Source: Chamaecyparis obtusa
Lineage: Eukaryota; Streptophyta; Pinopsida; Cupressales; Cupressaceae
Direction of reading: 5' to 3'
Assembly (NCBI GenBank): GCA_027943335.1
Contig: BSBK01002061.1
Coordinates: 124,001 to 188,000 of the forward strand
Length of the DNA: 64,000 bases
In this document: positions 23,682 to 35,520 of the stretch, in pieces
How the letters are laid out: every line of letters begins with the position of its first letter
How positions within the stretch are numbered: the first letter of the stretch is position 1
Notes under the pieces: generated by a model
Databases searched by the model: none
Seen by the model: only the letters and a program-made list of their open reading frames with translations
Told to the model about the DNA's origin: nothing
Translations under genes and position numbers: made by a program

Positions 23682-25210
23682 AGGCTGTCAATGCTTTTAG
23701 ATGTTATCTGATGGGAGCAATTGTGATTGCCTTTGTACCTAGTGCTACAGTAAAAGATATTTTTTCATAGCAGGAGGTGTCTGGAAGGAGATGTAGATGG
23801 ATAAATAGAATTCAAGAATTCAATATTGATGTCCAGATTACCAAATTGGTTAGAGGACAAGGATTGGCGAAATTGATGGCTCAATCCAATCTTGATGCAA
23901 ATCAGATAAACCAAATTGAGATTGATTATACTTGTGATATGGATGATTGTATCTGGCATCAAGATATTATCTATTACTTAAGAAACATGAAATGTCTAGT
24001 AGGGATGGATGATAATAAGAAGCTGACATTGAAGTTACAGGCCATCAAGTATGTGATTGTAAAATGCAAATTATATAGGAAAAATTTGGATTGCATACTT
24101 TTGAAATGTGTTGATGAGAATCAAGCTAACAAGTTGTTAAAAGAAATGCATGAGGGAGTTTGTGGGGGACATTATATGGGTAAAACTACTGCTCAAAAAA
24201 TCTTGAGAGCAAGATTCTGGTGGCCCACAATCTTCAAGGATGTAGAGCAATTGGTAAGGAGGTGTGATGCTTGTCAGAGATTCTCTTGCAAGCTTAAGTT
24301 TTTAGGAAATGTACCTTTAAGGCCAGTTGAAGTGCAAGCTCCTTTCCAACAATGGGGAATGGATTTCATAGGAGAAATACCAAACAAGTCTAGCAGAGGA
24401 CATTCTTGGATATTAGTTGCTACTGATTATTTCACCAAGTGGGTAGAGGCTATCCCCACAAGGAATTCAACTAGTAAGGTGGTGACTGATTTCTTATTGA
24501 ATAATATTTTTACAAGGTTTGGTTGTCCTGAGAGGATAGTCAGTGATAATGCAATGTGCTTCAGGTTTGCTGAATATAAAAATTTTTGCAAAGGCCTAAG
24601 AATTCAGATGTCATATTCCTCACCCTATCATCCACAAGGGAATGGACAGGCAAAATCAACAAATAAGAGCTTGCTAAAAATCCTTAAGAGGATCCTTGAT
24701 AATAATAAAAGAGCACAAAGTTCAAAATTTCCATTAGTTGTATGGGCTGATAGGGTAACTGTGAAGAAGGCAATTGGTTGTGCACCATTTGACTTAGTAT
24801 ATGGGATACATGCAAGGATGCCTCAGAACAACTTGTTGGAAATGTATAAGTTTATTCAGTTATATGATGATGATATAGATGATGAAATGTAGTTAAGAAT
24901 TGATGATCTCATTAGTTTAGATGAAACTAGAAGAGAATCAGTTGCAAAAAATGTCAGGTTGCAGTTACAAGTCAAGAATTTGTATGACAAAAGGACTGTT
25001 GATAGGAAGTTTGAGCTTGGTGACTTGGTATTGATCTGGAATGCTAGAATGGAGGACAAGGGAAAACATGGAAAATTTGATCCAATCTGGTTGGGGCCAG
25101 ATCTAATTCATGAAAAATGGGGCCATGATTCTTACATTGTGAAAGAACTAAATGGTGATGTTCAGGAATTGCTAGTTCATGGACAATTCTTGAAGAAATA
25201 CTTCAATTGA
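23681..25210 (+). pseudogene. RNase H tail and integrase (B)
   Basis: After the frame change, KAVNAFRCYLMGA and FVPSATVKDIF replace the part of RNase H where a TDH aspartate is normal, and GQGLAKLMAQ stands where an acidic DxLS motif is usual, so this RNase H looks inactive. Integrase has a zinc domain (GVCGGHYMGKT ... CDACQR), the first catalytic D in GMDFIGEIP and the second in SDNAMCF, but the third motif reads GQAKSTNKS with lysine in place of glutamate. A stop at 24890 precedes the C-terminal domain (LYDKRTVDRKFELGDLVL ... FLKKYFN). It ends at a TGA. Confidence 0.87.
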
Positions 25211-25391
25211 AGGTATCATTCTTTCCATGAATAGTAGCTAGGTTTGTACATAAGTGTGAGTTCTTTTGGTAGGTTTGTAGGGTTTTCTCCTGTTGCTCCC
25301 TATTTGTATTGCCTTGAAGGTGGTCTACTCTCATAGAAGTTTTGCATTCTTGCATGGGCACAAGTTACCCGTCATCCCCAGACAAAGCCAC

Positions 25392-27705
25392 TGTTAGCAC
25401 CTGCAAAAATTTTCATGGCTATGTAAACTTTTCTCTGGCCTCTGCAGTGTTTTTCCTTGCCCCTGGCCTCAAACCTAGTCTGAATTCATATTTCTAGCCG
25501 TTGGTGAAGAAAAACCCTAATTTGTCTTGGCCTTGTTCTATTCTATCATTACTTTTTCAGGTCACTTAAGATCTCATAAAACATGTGTCATTACCGACCC
25601 CCTTATTCACCACTTTATGTTATGCGGTTAGGTTTTGAAATCGGGGTACTTTTTAGTTAATTTTTCCTCATAGAGCCTAAGTTTCAAGTTAATTATCTCA
25701 ATAGTTTGTTCTTTCTAAAATTTTGGCTGTCATTGAACTGCAAGACTTCTCGATGTCAAAAAATTTGACATGCAATTTCGCGACAGGGTGCCATCTATCC
25801 CAGCGGGCCTGGCATCGTAGTTCCTTTCAATCTAATGGTGGGTGCATGATCTCATGGAATATTCCTATCCCATGAGATCATGCGACAACCACCCAATCTT
25901 CCAGCATGTTGTAGCCTATGTGTGGTGGGTCCTTGTTTTCTCAGTCATCTTGACTTGGCATCTTTTCATTGGCCGAGGTGGATTGTGATGTGGATCCTAT
26001 CAGTGGGGCCTATAGTGAAGGTCTTTAGATCTACAGCTGGTGCATGATCTCATGGAATATTCCTACCCCATGACATCATGCAACATCTATTGATTTCAAA
26101 TCTGACCAGGGATGGTGTCAGTGGGTCCTGTGCCAGGTGTTGTGAAGATGGAGGCTTTTCATTGGTCGGCAGGTTTGCAACATGGCAGTTGTTAGTTGGA
26201 CCATCTCTCTGTAGAGGTCAGTGGTCTGACAGTTGTCAGAAGGATAGATGATGGGCACTTGATCAGGAGGAATATTCTTTCCCCTCACAATCATGCACCT
26301 ATCATCCGATACAAAGGTAAAGAAAAGTCAGGGTGGGTCTGTGATGCTACGTGGTGCCGACATGCTCATTTTTTATTGGCTGATAGTTTGGTGATGTGGT
26401 GAGAGACTTTTTGAAATGTCCTTTTGATTGTTATGGAGATTAATGATGACCACCCGATCTACTGGGAAAGGATGAGATCTACGACCATGTTTTAAACTTG
26501 TTGGTTAGCCGTTTCTTCAAGAAATTCAAATACTTAGAGGGTTTTCAGTGACAGAAGGACTAATTTTTAATTTTTTAGCGGCTGGGTTTGGTAGGAATGA
26601 TCTCATCGACTATTGCAGAGTGGTCTAGGGAGTCTGATGATCGATTGTAGAGAGTTTGTACATTAAAAAGGTGGGTTTGTACCATGAAAGTGTTTCCCAA
26701 GGCATGTTGTAGGAGGACAATCAGACTGATAACACAACAGATTCATGGTCTTTAGTACAAATCAGGAGATTTATCATAATTGAGGATCATTCTAGGATCT
26801 GCTTTCTCTAGGCTACTTGGTTTTTGCCCAATTGTATTAAATTGTGATTGAATTTTTGGTTGGTCTGGTGGGTGAAAACCCTAACCCCTTTCCCTAGTCA
26901 TTTGTAGCTTGTTGCATCCTATTTTTGGGATTCCAAGATGACTAGGGGGCATATATGGTTGAATTTTTTATTTTGTTGGGGTTGATGTTTTGTTGAAAAT
27001 CAATAGAAAGCCCAAACAAGGAGAGCCTAGATTTTGGGTCTTGTTCCTACCAGTTGTCATCTTGGTAATGTATTGATTTTGAAGGTTTTAATGAGAATAC
27101 ACTTGAATTCCTATCTCAAATTTATGATTGTCTTCTTGTCTTGATTTTGGATTTATATATGTTAAAGTCACAAAGTGAGTTAGCTAGCATATGGTAAAGA
27201 AAGAGTATTGTGAAATTATCTTGGAGTTCCTAACAAAGTTAGGATTAAATTTTTTAGGATGATTTCAGTGAGTTCATGGTTGGGTAAGAATTTGATGATC
27301 AGGTTTGGGAGTGAGAGGGATAATAGGCAAAGCACTTATCCTGAACTCAAGAGTATTTGATTTAGGATTTTTAGTTGATGTATGTTATTAGGTGACTCTA
27401 TGCCCTAGGTTAAGCCACTAATCCATTCTCTAGAAGCATTTCATCATCATCCACCATACATATAAATGAATAAATCTTTAAACCAGCTTGTAAATGATAT
27501 AATTGCTTAATATTTTGTGATTCCTTTCAAGAAGTGAATCAAAGGTACACCCGCCTGAGCATCTAAGCTCGAAGTGTAGGAGGATCTCTTTGATCCTCGT
27601 TAATTGGCCCTTTTCCTTGCAGACTTTGGATTGGTGATAGAGTCAGTGACATTAAGTTGTTAATCATAGTGTAAACCTGCAAGTATAAATAAAAGGAAAC
27701 CAACA
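25392..27705 (+). repeat. 3' LTR of B
   Basis: Pairs with 15747-18057 at nearly the same length (2314 bp). The start TGTTAGCACC and end CCAACA are intact. No convincing polypurine tract is seen in the 180 bp before it (25211-25391). The right flank AAAAC begins the resumed E LTR. Confidence 0.9.
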
Positions 27706-27710
27706 AAAAC

Positions 27711-28974
27711 CCAATTTGGGAAAAACCACTTTGTAACATGCTACTAATTTTCACTCTTCTGAAGTGAGCTCTATGAAAAGCCAACACTATTAAAGGTTTA
27801 CATACACACTATTAAGTGTGACCCTGTTAAAGGATTTAAAACACTATGTCAAAAGTGACCTGGTTAAAGGATTTAAAAACATTCCATTATAATGTAACCT
27901 TGACTAAAGGATTTATACAATGAATGTTAGGTCAACCTTGATTAAAAGATTTAGACTGATACAATGGTTATAAAGTAACAGTAGTTTCTGATCTGAAAAT
28001 AATACAACTCACTTTTACTAATACAGATCCACTTCACTCATATATGTTGATTTACTAATTGACCTTTATCTCCATCTCCATCTCTGATCTTCTCAAAATT
28101 CACTTCAAGCAATCACAACTCTGTTCAGCTCCTTCACTATTTCACCTTCAGCCTTCTTCTTAGACTTATCATTTAATAAAATTAACCTCTTCTTCATACT
28201 TTGTAACCTCACACTTAGGTTAATCTTATACCTCTTTGATCAGGTAGATCAATCTTTTGTCGCTTAATCTCCTCCGTAGATCTTAGGTTTAGGTCAAATT
28301 CATTGAATCCTTTCATCATTATGTTCTTCATCTTTTCCTTCTAGATACATCTCCAAATTTATCTTAGAATCCATAAGAAAATGATTTACCATGCATTAAA
28401 TTCTCCATACAATTCATTACTAATGTCAACATGATTTACATATCCCAAGAATTCAACTATGTCACCTAGGATTCTTAATTCTTTCTCCAAATGTAAATTA
28501 CTAACACTCGGTCAATACTTTGTTCATCATCTTGGTCATCACTGTGTATCTCGGTCATCTCTACAAACTATCTTCCTTGGCAAACATTGTCTTTTCTCGA
28601 TAATTTCTTGTCGCTTGGCATTTATTGATGTTCAATCAACACTATATTTACTCAGCATCTACTAGTGCTCGGTCGACACTAACATCACTCAGCTTAAACT
28701 AGATTTCTTCACTTTTTCTTGATTAAGCCTACATTTCTAGTCTTTCTTCTTACTTAGATAAACAACACATTACCTTATCAATGTGCCAACATATCAAGTA
28801 CCCATTGAAGTATCATATAACTCAACCTTTCCTTAGGTTCTATTGTTATCTCATCTTTTCACATCCTCTTCAACAATCAAAAGATATGGTACTATCCTAG
28901 ATAACAATTGTCTTACCAGTTAAGGTTTGACATCAATGACAATATAAAAATTGTTTCAATTTCATTTTCCAACA
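27711..28974 (-). repeat. E 3' LTR, inner part
   Basis: Resumes the LTR interrupted at 15746 and ends at CCAACA (28969-28974) before the polypurine tract. Several CCTGTTAAAGGATTT-type motifs at about 27790-27960 are shared in form with the A and D LTRs. TTTGACATCAATGACAA near the end matches a block at the same place in A. Confidence 0.75.
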
Positions 28975-29461
28975 ATCTCCCTCTTTGGCATTGACGGAAA
29001 CACCATATGAATAACACATGATTTACCAAACAATCCATAATCTTTGTGCATCAGACTTTTATTAATATCCTCATTTTGATTCACAACTTTTTCCTTACCT
29101 GACCGCTTGCTCAAATACTCCCTCTGAATCTTTTTTGTATCTCTCCCTCAGGTTTCATTGAATCTTCTCCCTTAGTATTGAATCTTCTCCCTTAGTGTTG
29201 TATCACTCCATTTGTTTTCATTGAATCTTCTCCCTCTTTGGCAACAATGCCAAAGCATATATTTGTCACTTACATCTCTACTATGTAGGTGTCTTCATGT
29301 TAGTTTTGTATGATATATACTCCCTATGTCATCTTTCTTATAACTAATTAATATATTTTCTTTACTTCTCACCACTCTAGGCAACTCCTAAAGTGTGACC
29401 TCTTCTGCATCAATTTTTCAAATATTCTATTCAGGACATTTGATGTAGTGCTCCTATTTTA
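28975..29461 (-). other. polypurine tracts and 3' untranslated region of E
   Basis: On the minus strand, GTCAATGCCAAAGAGGGAGAT touches the LTR and is the likely polypurine tract priming plus-strand DNA. Further AAGGGAGAAGATTCAA tracts recur at about 29158-29240 in near-tandem copies of ~22 bp, and another GCCAAAGAGGGAGAAG lies at about 29230-29250. No coding sequence. Confidence 0.65.
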
Positions 29462-31424
29462 CTAGGTAGCCTCAGTTAGGGGAGTCACCCCTAGTTTACC
29501 TCTAAAATATTCATGAGCATCCTTAGGTAAATCTTTTTTGAATATGTCTACTAATTATTCTTTTGTATTCACATATTCCAATCTCACTTCTTTGTCTTGA
29601 ACTAGCTCTTTGAAGTAATGATACTTGATAGCAATATGCTTAGTCTTAGTGTGCATCACTAGATTCTTTGATATGTTAATAACACTTGTGTTATCATAGA
29701 AAATAACAACTGGATCAATTATTTCTTCCTTCATACCTTTTAATAATTGCTTGATCCACACTAAATTTGAACAATTTACTATCGCTGCTACATACTCATC
29801 TTCTACTATAGATTGGAAAATGCAGTTTTGTTTCTTGCTTGTCCAGGAGACTAATCTCTTTCCTAGAAAGAATGCTCCACCACTTGTACTTTTTCTTTCA
29901 GCAACATTTCTATCTCAATCTACATCAGTGTGAACTCTCAGTTCAAACTTGTCATTCTTATTATAGTATAATCCATAATCCTCTGTCCCTTTCAGGCATC
30001 TCAGTATTCTTTTCACTTTCATCATATAATTTTCCTTGGGATTGGTAGAAAATCTTGCCACAATCCCAACTACTAGGGAAATATCTAGTCTATTGTGAAC
30101 AACATATTGTAGCTTTCCAATCATAGATTTATATAAGGTTTGATTCACTTCATTAGTATCATTAGTTTTAGATAGTTTATGTCCAGTAGCTATAGGTGTA
30201 TTTACTGGTCTGGAATCCTCCATACCAAAATTTTTCAATATCTACTTGATATATTTAGATTGAGTAATAAAGATACCTTTCTTCATCTGATAGACTTACA
30301 AACCAACAAAAAAATTGATCTCACCAAACATAGATATTTTTAATTTAGTTTGCATCTCATTTAAAAATTTATGACATAGGGCATCTTGTCCTCTAAATAT
30401 GCTATCAACAAAAAATATTTTAGAAAACAAAATACATTTACCTTCTTCAATCTTTATATATAGATTTCTATTGTGATTTGTCCTTACAAATCCAATCTTT
30501 ATCAAGTAATTGTGCAGTCTCTTATACCATGCTCTGGGGGCTTGTTTTAATCCATACCGTGCCTTATGCAACTTGAAAACCATATTCTTCTTGCTTGGGT
30601 CAACAAATCCTTCAGGTTATTTAGTGTATACTTATTCTTCTAATATCCCATTTAGAAATGCAAATTTGACATCCATTTGATATACTTTGAATCCTTTATG
30701 AGCTGCATATGCAAGTACAGTCCTTACTCCTTCTAATCTCACTACGGGGGTAAATGTCTCCCCATAGTAAATTCCTTCTTCTTGTGCATACCCCTTACAT
30801 AATAATCTAGCCTTATTTCTTGTGACTTCTCCATGTTCATTTATCTTGTTTCTGAATACCCATTTTGTTCTAATAACATTCTTATCTTCTAGTCTCGGCA
30901 CTAGAGTCCAGGTATTATTCCTTTTTATCTTCTCTATTTCTTCATTCATGGCTTGTATCTAGTCATCATTCTCTAAAGCATATTTTACTATTTTAGGCTC
31001 AAACTCACATAGTAAGCATGTATGGTCTTTCAACTTACTTCTTGTCATGACTCCAAATTATTTATATCTAATGATTTTCTCAGGCTTATGATGTCTTCTT
31101 ACATACTATGCCAATGTAGGTTCAAATTTCTTTTCTCCTTGTTCCAGATCTTCAAGTTCATTTTGAAAATTATCTTCTTGTCCTATTCATTTCTTGATAG
31201 CAACCTCCTGATGCTCAACATTACCTATTTGTGACTTTGCATCTGGTTCAGGTGTCTTACTTGCTTCTCCTTCTTCCACATATACAAAAGATCTATAATC
31301 TTCAGGTTCTTTCTTGCACTCCAATTCATTCTTTTCTGCATGTTCATCAACTCTAACATTTGTAGTTTCCACAACTTTGTTAGTGTTGGAATTAAAACAC
31401 TTATAAGCTTTGCTCTTAGTAGAA
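29462..31424 (-). pseudogene. copia integrase end, RT and RNase H (E), broken
   Basis: Right to left: an integrase C-terminal SKAYKCFNSNTNKVVETTNV segment (about 31415-31350); the linker; RT from NNTWTLVP through RTKWVFRNKINEHGEV, VYQMDVKFAFLNG and YGLKQAPRAWY; then FFVDSIF where copia elements have YVDD, so the catalytic pair is damaged. RNase H shows ERKSTSGGAFFLG, YDNTSVINISKN and HIAIKYHYF. Stops occur near 30638, 30620, 30295 and 30243. The 3' end is the stop at 29462. Confidence 0.85.
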
Positions 31425-32444
31425 TGTGAGGCCTCACCCCGACCCATCATAGCACTACTGATTGGTCCACACTTTCATACTTTATATTTTTATACATTGA
31501 TACACTTTTGATTATCCTGATAGAGACTTGAGATAATATGTTTTATGATGATGACTATATTATGTGGATTACATTTTGATGTGGATTAGAACCTAGAATA
31601 TGTGGATGATTTTGATTATGCATGTTTAGATATGTGAAATGGTCAGAAGATCAAATCATGATTAGACTTGATTATTTCATGAATATTATGTCATGATGTT
31701 TATGGAATTATTATGTTTTAAACATTTCTGAAAGAAAATTACAATTAGAATTGAATTCTGCACATTGATTTATGTTGATAATTATGAATTGAAAATGTAT
31801 ATTTCATGTGATTTATTACCTTGGACTATTGATGCTTGAGTTTAGCGTGAAAGAAAGAGAACCATGGAACTATTCAAAGAATCAAGGCTAAACATATGTG
31901 AACTGAGTAAGCCAAGGTCTAATCTGATATAGGATTGAAAACCTCGTTGTAATGTGATCTGGTTGTAAATGTGAATTACATGTGTGTTACTAGTGTAATT
32001 TCATGTTGTCATTTAGGGCATGTCATTTTGAATGCGATGTGTAATTGTTAGTGTCACTTGACACTTGTTATGTGTGTATGTATTGACATGTTTACTAAGG
32101 TTGGTAATGTAAACCTAAGCCTAACTGATTCATTAGGAGCCTAATCAAATTCCCTTGTTGGAGATACTTGTAAACCCCACCAATTTGATTATTTAAATTC
32201 TATTTTTCTTCTAGCCACTTCTAGAGGCCAAAAAGAGGTCCTAAGGGTCAAATTTAGAAAAATCTAAGTACCTTAGTGATAGTGGTATCAGTTAGGAATG
32301 TTTTTAACACAACTAGAACCCCCTAGTTGTCTAGGTCACCTTTTTTATGACCCATTTTCCATATGCTACGAAAATTGGATTGAGTCTTGACCTTTACCCA
32401 ACCCCACACTTCTTTCCAATCTGGCATTTATGATAGGGGACAAG

Positions 32445-32728
32445 GAAAAGCCAAAGGACTTTAGGGTCAAGTCTAAAATTAATGTTGGTGGGTGGATAGA
32501 TGTTGGAGGTCTTTTTAGAGGCCCTTTGGAGAGTTAGTGGGTGTTCACCCACTCTCTAATTTTAGAGACAATTAGCTTTGGAAGAGGAAAAGCCACAGGA
32601 CTTCAAGGTCAAGTCTAAAATTAATGTTGGTGGGTGGGTAGAAGTTGGAGGTCTTTTTAGAGGCCCTTTGGAGAGTTAGTGGGTGTTCACCCACTCTCTA
32701 CTTTTAGAGACAATTAGGTTTGGAAGAG
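32445..32728 (+). repeat. two tandem 142-bp units with hairpins in the C LTR
   Basis: Units 32445-32586 and 32587-32728, with few differences. Each carries AGAGTTAGTGGGTG / CACCCACTCTCT arms around two bases (32530-32557, 32672-32699), a near-perfect hairpin. The same two units are in the 3' LTR, so the duplication predates the insertion of C. Confidence 0.85.
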
Positions 32729-33025
32729 GAAAAGCAAAAAGAAGGATTTGGGCTCTTCTCAAAAGATCATTTTACCATAACACTTGTGAAGGTTGGTTTA
32801 CTCATTGCCATGGAAGTTTACTTGTTTGTTTCTAATAGATTAGCATGTTGTTCTTTCTCTCTCATGCATATGAATTCTATTTATTGTTGTGATATTGTGT
32901 TGTATGGGATGGGATTTGGGTTTGAATTCATGCTTATGGTTTTATTTTGTTCGTATGAGGGAGTTTTGTTCATGGGAGTAAGGCATTACTCACCCTTTGG
33001 GAAGGGAAGAAGTGGCCTTGGGTGA
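32720..33025 (+). other. 101-codon open frame inside the C LTR
   Basis: Open frame starting MEEEKQKEGFGLFSKDHF with hydrophobic stretches, present at the same length in the 3' LTR (61660-61965). Matching length is expected because LTRs are copied together at insertion. No family is recognised and the AT-rich composition makes chance likely, so it is not called as a gene. Confidence 0.2.
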
Positions 33026-34439
33026 AGGGGTTATTTGGGCTCTCCATTGTATTGAGAGTCTTTTCTCTTGGAGAAGAGGGATAAATTCATGGGGTATGGG
33101 CACCATGAAGCCATTTGTATTCTTGCATCTTGAGGATGTTGATAATGAAAGTTTGTGAATAGAGGTTTGATAATGTAGCCTTGAAGAGGCAATGAAATAT
33201 TCATGTTGAGAAAATGTAAATTCAATGGTATTCTCCTCATTGGAAAAGCCCACCTTCACCCTTCTCAATGAATTGGAAAACTCATTTGTAAAACCTTGGA
33301 TGGGAGTTAATTGTTGTTTATGCATATGTGTATTATTGTGAGCATTTTTTTTTAGCATACCCATTTAGCCTTGGTTCTCCAAGCTCAGGGGTGGTCTCCT
33401 TGAGACCTTGGATGGGAGTTGAGCTTCCCAGGGTTCTCCTCATGTATTTGCAGGTTTGAAGTCAAGAAGCTTGGGAGAAATCTCTATTTTTGATGTAGTT
33501 GTGTGAGAGCAACTTTAATGTTGCATGGTTAATCCTTTTGTATTGAGATTTATTTCTTGTGGGGTGTTGTAATTTTCATAATGAAAGCTTTATCAAGTAA
33601 GATGTGAAGATCTCTTATTCATTATGTATTAGTTTCCATTAAAGGAAGAAATATTGTATGCTATCCATTGATTGAATAGATCTTTTATCTTGAGTATGTG
33701 TAGTTGTATTTTGAAAGATTACCAAAATGTAAATGAGGAATCCTTAATTTTAGGCATATTGTATTCTATTCATTGGAATGGTGATGTGAATCTTTCATTT
33801 GTAAAATGATATCCAAGTTGACCAAAAAAAAACAACAATGTACTAGTTTTATAGAAAGTAAAGTTTTATTGATATGAAAAGTTAGTAATCTCTTAAATGT
33901 TTGATTGTAATTTTCAAGTTCATTTCATTCAATCTCTTCTTTGAAAAAACTTTAATTGCAATGAGATCAATACCTTACTTTTGAAAACCAATAATGCAAC
34001 CTCTATTGCCTCCAAAATGAAGCATGATAACCATGAAAAAATTAAACTTGTTAGAATTCTAATGTAAAAATTACATATTACTAATATTAAAATCATAGTC
34101 TTCTTAGTGTAATGCATTAATTAAATAATAAAATGCATTCATTTGGCTCTCCAAAAACAAGAAAAGAAATCAAAATGATAGAGCAATGGCAAAACAATAC
34201 AAATGACACTTCCCAGATTTTTAGAGAAAAAATGCTCTTTGGAATTTGTATGTGAAGGGAAATAATTCTCTTACCATAGAGAATATTCCCCTCCTAGTAT
34301 GATTTTCCTAATTAGAGTTAATACATTAATCCCTAAGATAGCGGTGTTAGTATTGATCAACTCCTTTATTAACACAAGAACTTTATTACATGACTTGCTT
34401 TTACACCTATATTCTAATGGACCCCACACACATACACTT

Positions 34440-35449
34440 TGTTGGAAATTTGGCTGAGTTGATTAAATAAATGTTGTCATTATGGAGACATATGATCCAC
34501 ATGAAGATCACATAGGTCAAAGAGCAAGTATGACAGAGCGCAGTGCAAAATTGTCTAAGTATGAGATAGTATTTTTACCAGTGAAACTGGACACAATTTT
34601 TGTTTGTGATGTTGATTGGAGTAAGTTCAATGCTTGTGCACTTGAACATAGACTCTATGATGACTATTTAACACCCATATTAGAGCGTAAGTTAGTACAG
34701 CATGTACAGAAGAAGTTATGATAGTTTTACCAAAGACAGTGTCAAGCCGACAGGACAGAATTAGTAAAGAGTTAAGGGATTATTTTGTTTATCAAAATAA
34801 TGACTTAACAATATAAAGGGATGACATCCTAGATGTTAACTCTTGGATAAAGTTATTTTTATAAATGTAATTGTAATTTTAATAAAAGACATAGATGTAA
34901 TATAGTAGTGATGTGATGTAATGAAGTAGTGACATGATGTGAAATATATGATGCATATGTAATAGCGATAGTGAAAGTGCAACGAAGAGATATTGATGCA
35001 AGCAGTATAAGGTTATGTACCTTAACCTATTTTTGTAATCAGTGTATATTGTACATTACTTGTTTGGGTAGTGGGCTCATCTGGTAATCATATTTTGTAC
35101 TGCCAACTCCTAATAGGGTTGAGGCTTCTAACAAGGCCTATAGTCCCTTAATCAAGACCGATACACTATATGTTTGTAATAGAATCCTAACAGGGTCAAC
35201 ATCCTTAACATGATACTTTTTATTAGTGCATCTTTATGGGTACCATCCCCACCGGGATTTTCCCTTGGCCAGGGGTTCCTCGAGAACAAATAATGTGCTA
35301 TGAATTCTCTAGTTTTATTGCTATGCATGTTGTTTAGTTTCTTATGTTATGCATGTATAAAGATAATCTATTATATCCATAATTGGGCAAAAGATAAAGT
35401 TTTTAGAATACTGATTCACCCCCCCTCTCAGTATTCCCTATTTCTAACA
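34440..35449 (+). repeat. 5' LTR of D1
   Basis: TGTTGGAAATTTGG to TTTCTAACA, 1010 bp, matching both D2 LTRs. TATAAAGG at 34812-34819 is the likely TATA box and is present in all three full D LTRs. Near the end, ACTGATTCACCCCCCCTCTC is a block shared with the copia A LTRs. Confidence 0.9.
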
Positions 35450-35451
35450 AT

Positions 35452-35466
35452 TGGTATCAGAGCTTA
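35452..35466 (+). other. primer binding site of D1
   Basis: TGGTATCAGAGCTTA, two bases after the 5' LTR, complementary to the initiator tRNA-Met 3' end over at least twelve bases. This is the copia-type primer site. Confidence 0.85.
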
Positions 35467-35520
35467 GTTACTTAGAAAATAATCATTCAAGAAAAACCTA
35501 GCAGCTTGAGTAAGATCTCT

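Larger units (their letters stand above)
15747..27705 (+). mobile_element. Ty3/gypsy element B with an extra RNase H
   Basis: Complete-ended gypsy element of 11,959 bp with 2.3-kb LTRs (15747-18057, 25392-27705), a non-Met primer site, gag, protease, archaeal-type RNase H, RT, RNase H and integrase. The flanks are GAAAC on the left and AAAAC on the right, a TSD with one mismatch. It sits inside the LTR of copia E. About 12 differences, mostly transitions, occur in the first ~310 bp of the LTR pair by eye. The extra RNase H and tRNA-Arg-like primer site point to the Tat/Ogre side of plant gypsy elements, but the domain order is unusual (see findings). Confidence 0.92.
15489..31424 (-). mobile_element. 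Ty1/copia element E, split by element B and truncated by C
   Basis: Minus-strand copia element. Its 3' LTR lies in two parts, 15489-15746 and 27711-28974, separated by gypsy element B. Next come a polypurine region, RNase H, reverse transcriptase and the C-terminal part of integrase, which stops abruptly at 31424 where the LTR of element C begins. The missing 5' half (integrase core, gag, 5' LTR) is expected beyond the right end of C, outside this window. Many stops and frameshifts mark it as the oldest layer. Confidence 0.85.
31425..34439 (+). repeat. 5' LTR of C, segment 1
   Basis: Aligns with 60366-63330 of the 3' LTR with scattered differences and a few small indels. It ends at the D1 insertion; the last five bases (CACTT) are the left TSD copy of D1. 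It includes a 142-bp tandem duplication and a 101-codon frame at 32720-33025 that also exists in the 3' LTR. Confidence 0.9.

Noticed and set aside
29158..29240. Short tandem TGAATCTTCTCCCTTAG copies as a microsatellite
   Set aside because: Only two to three units, and they read as repeated polypurine tracts of element E on the minus strand.
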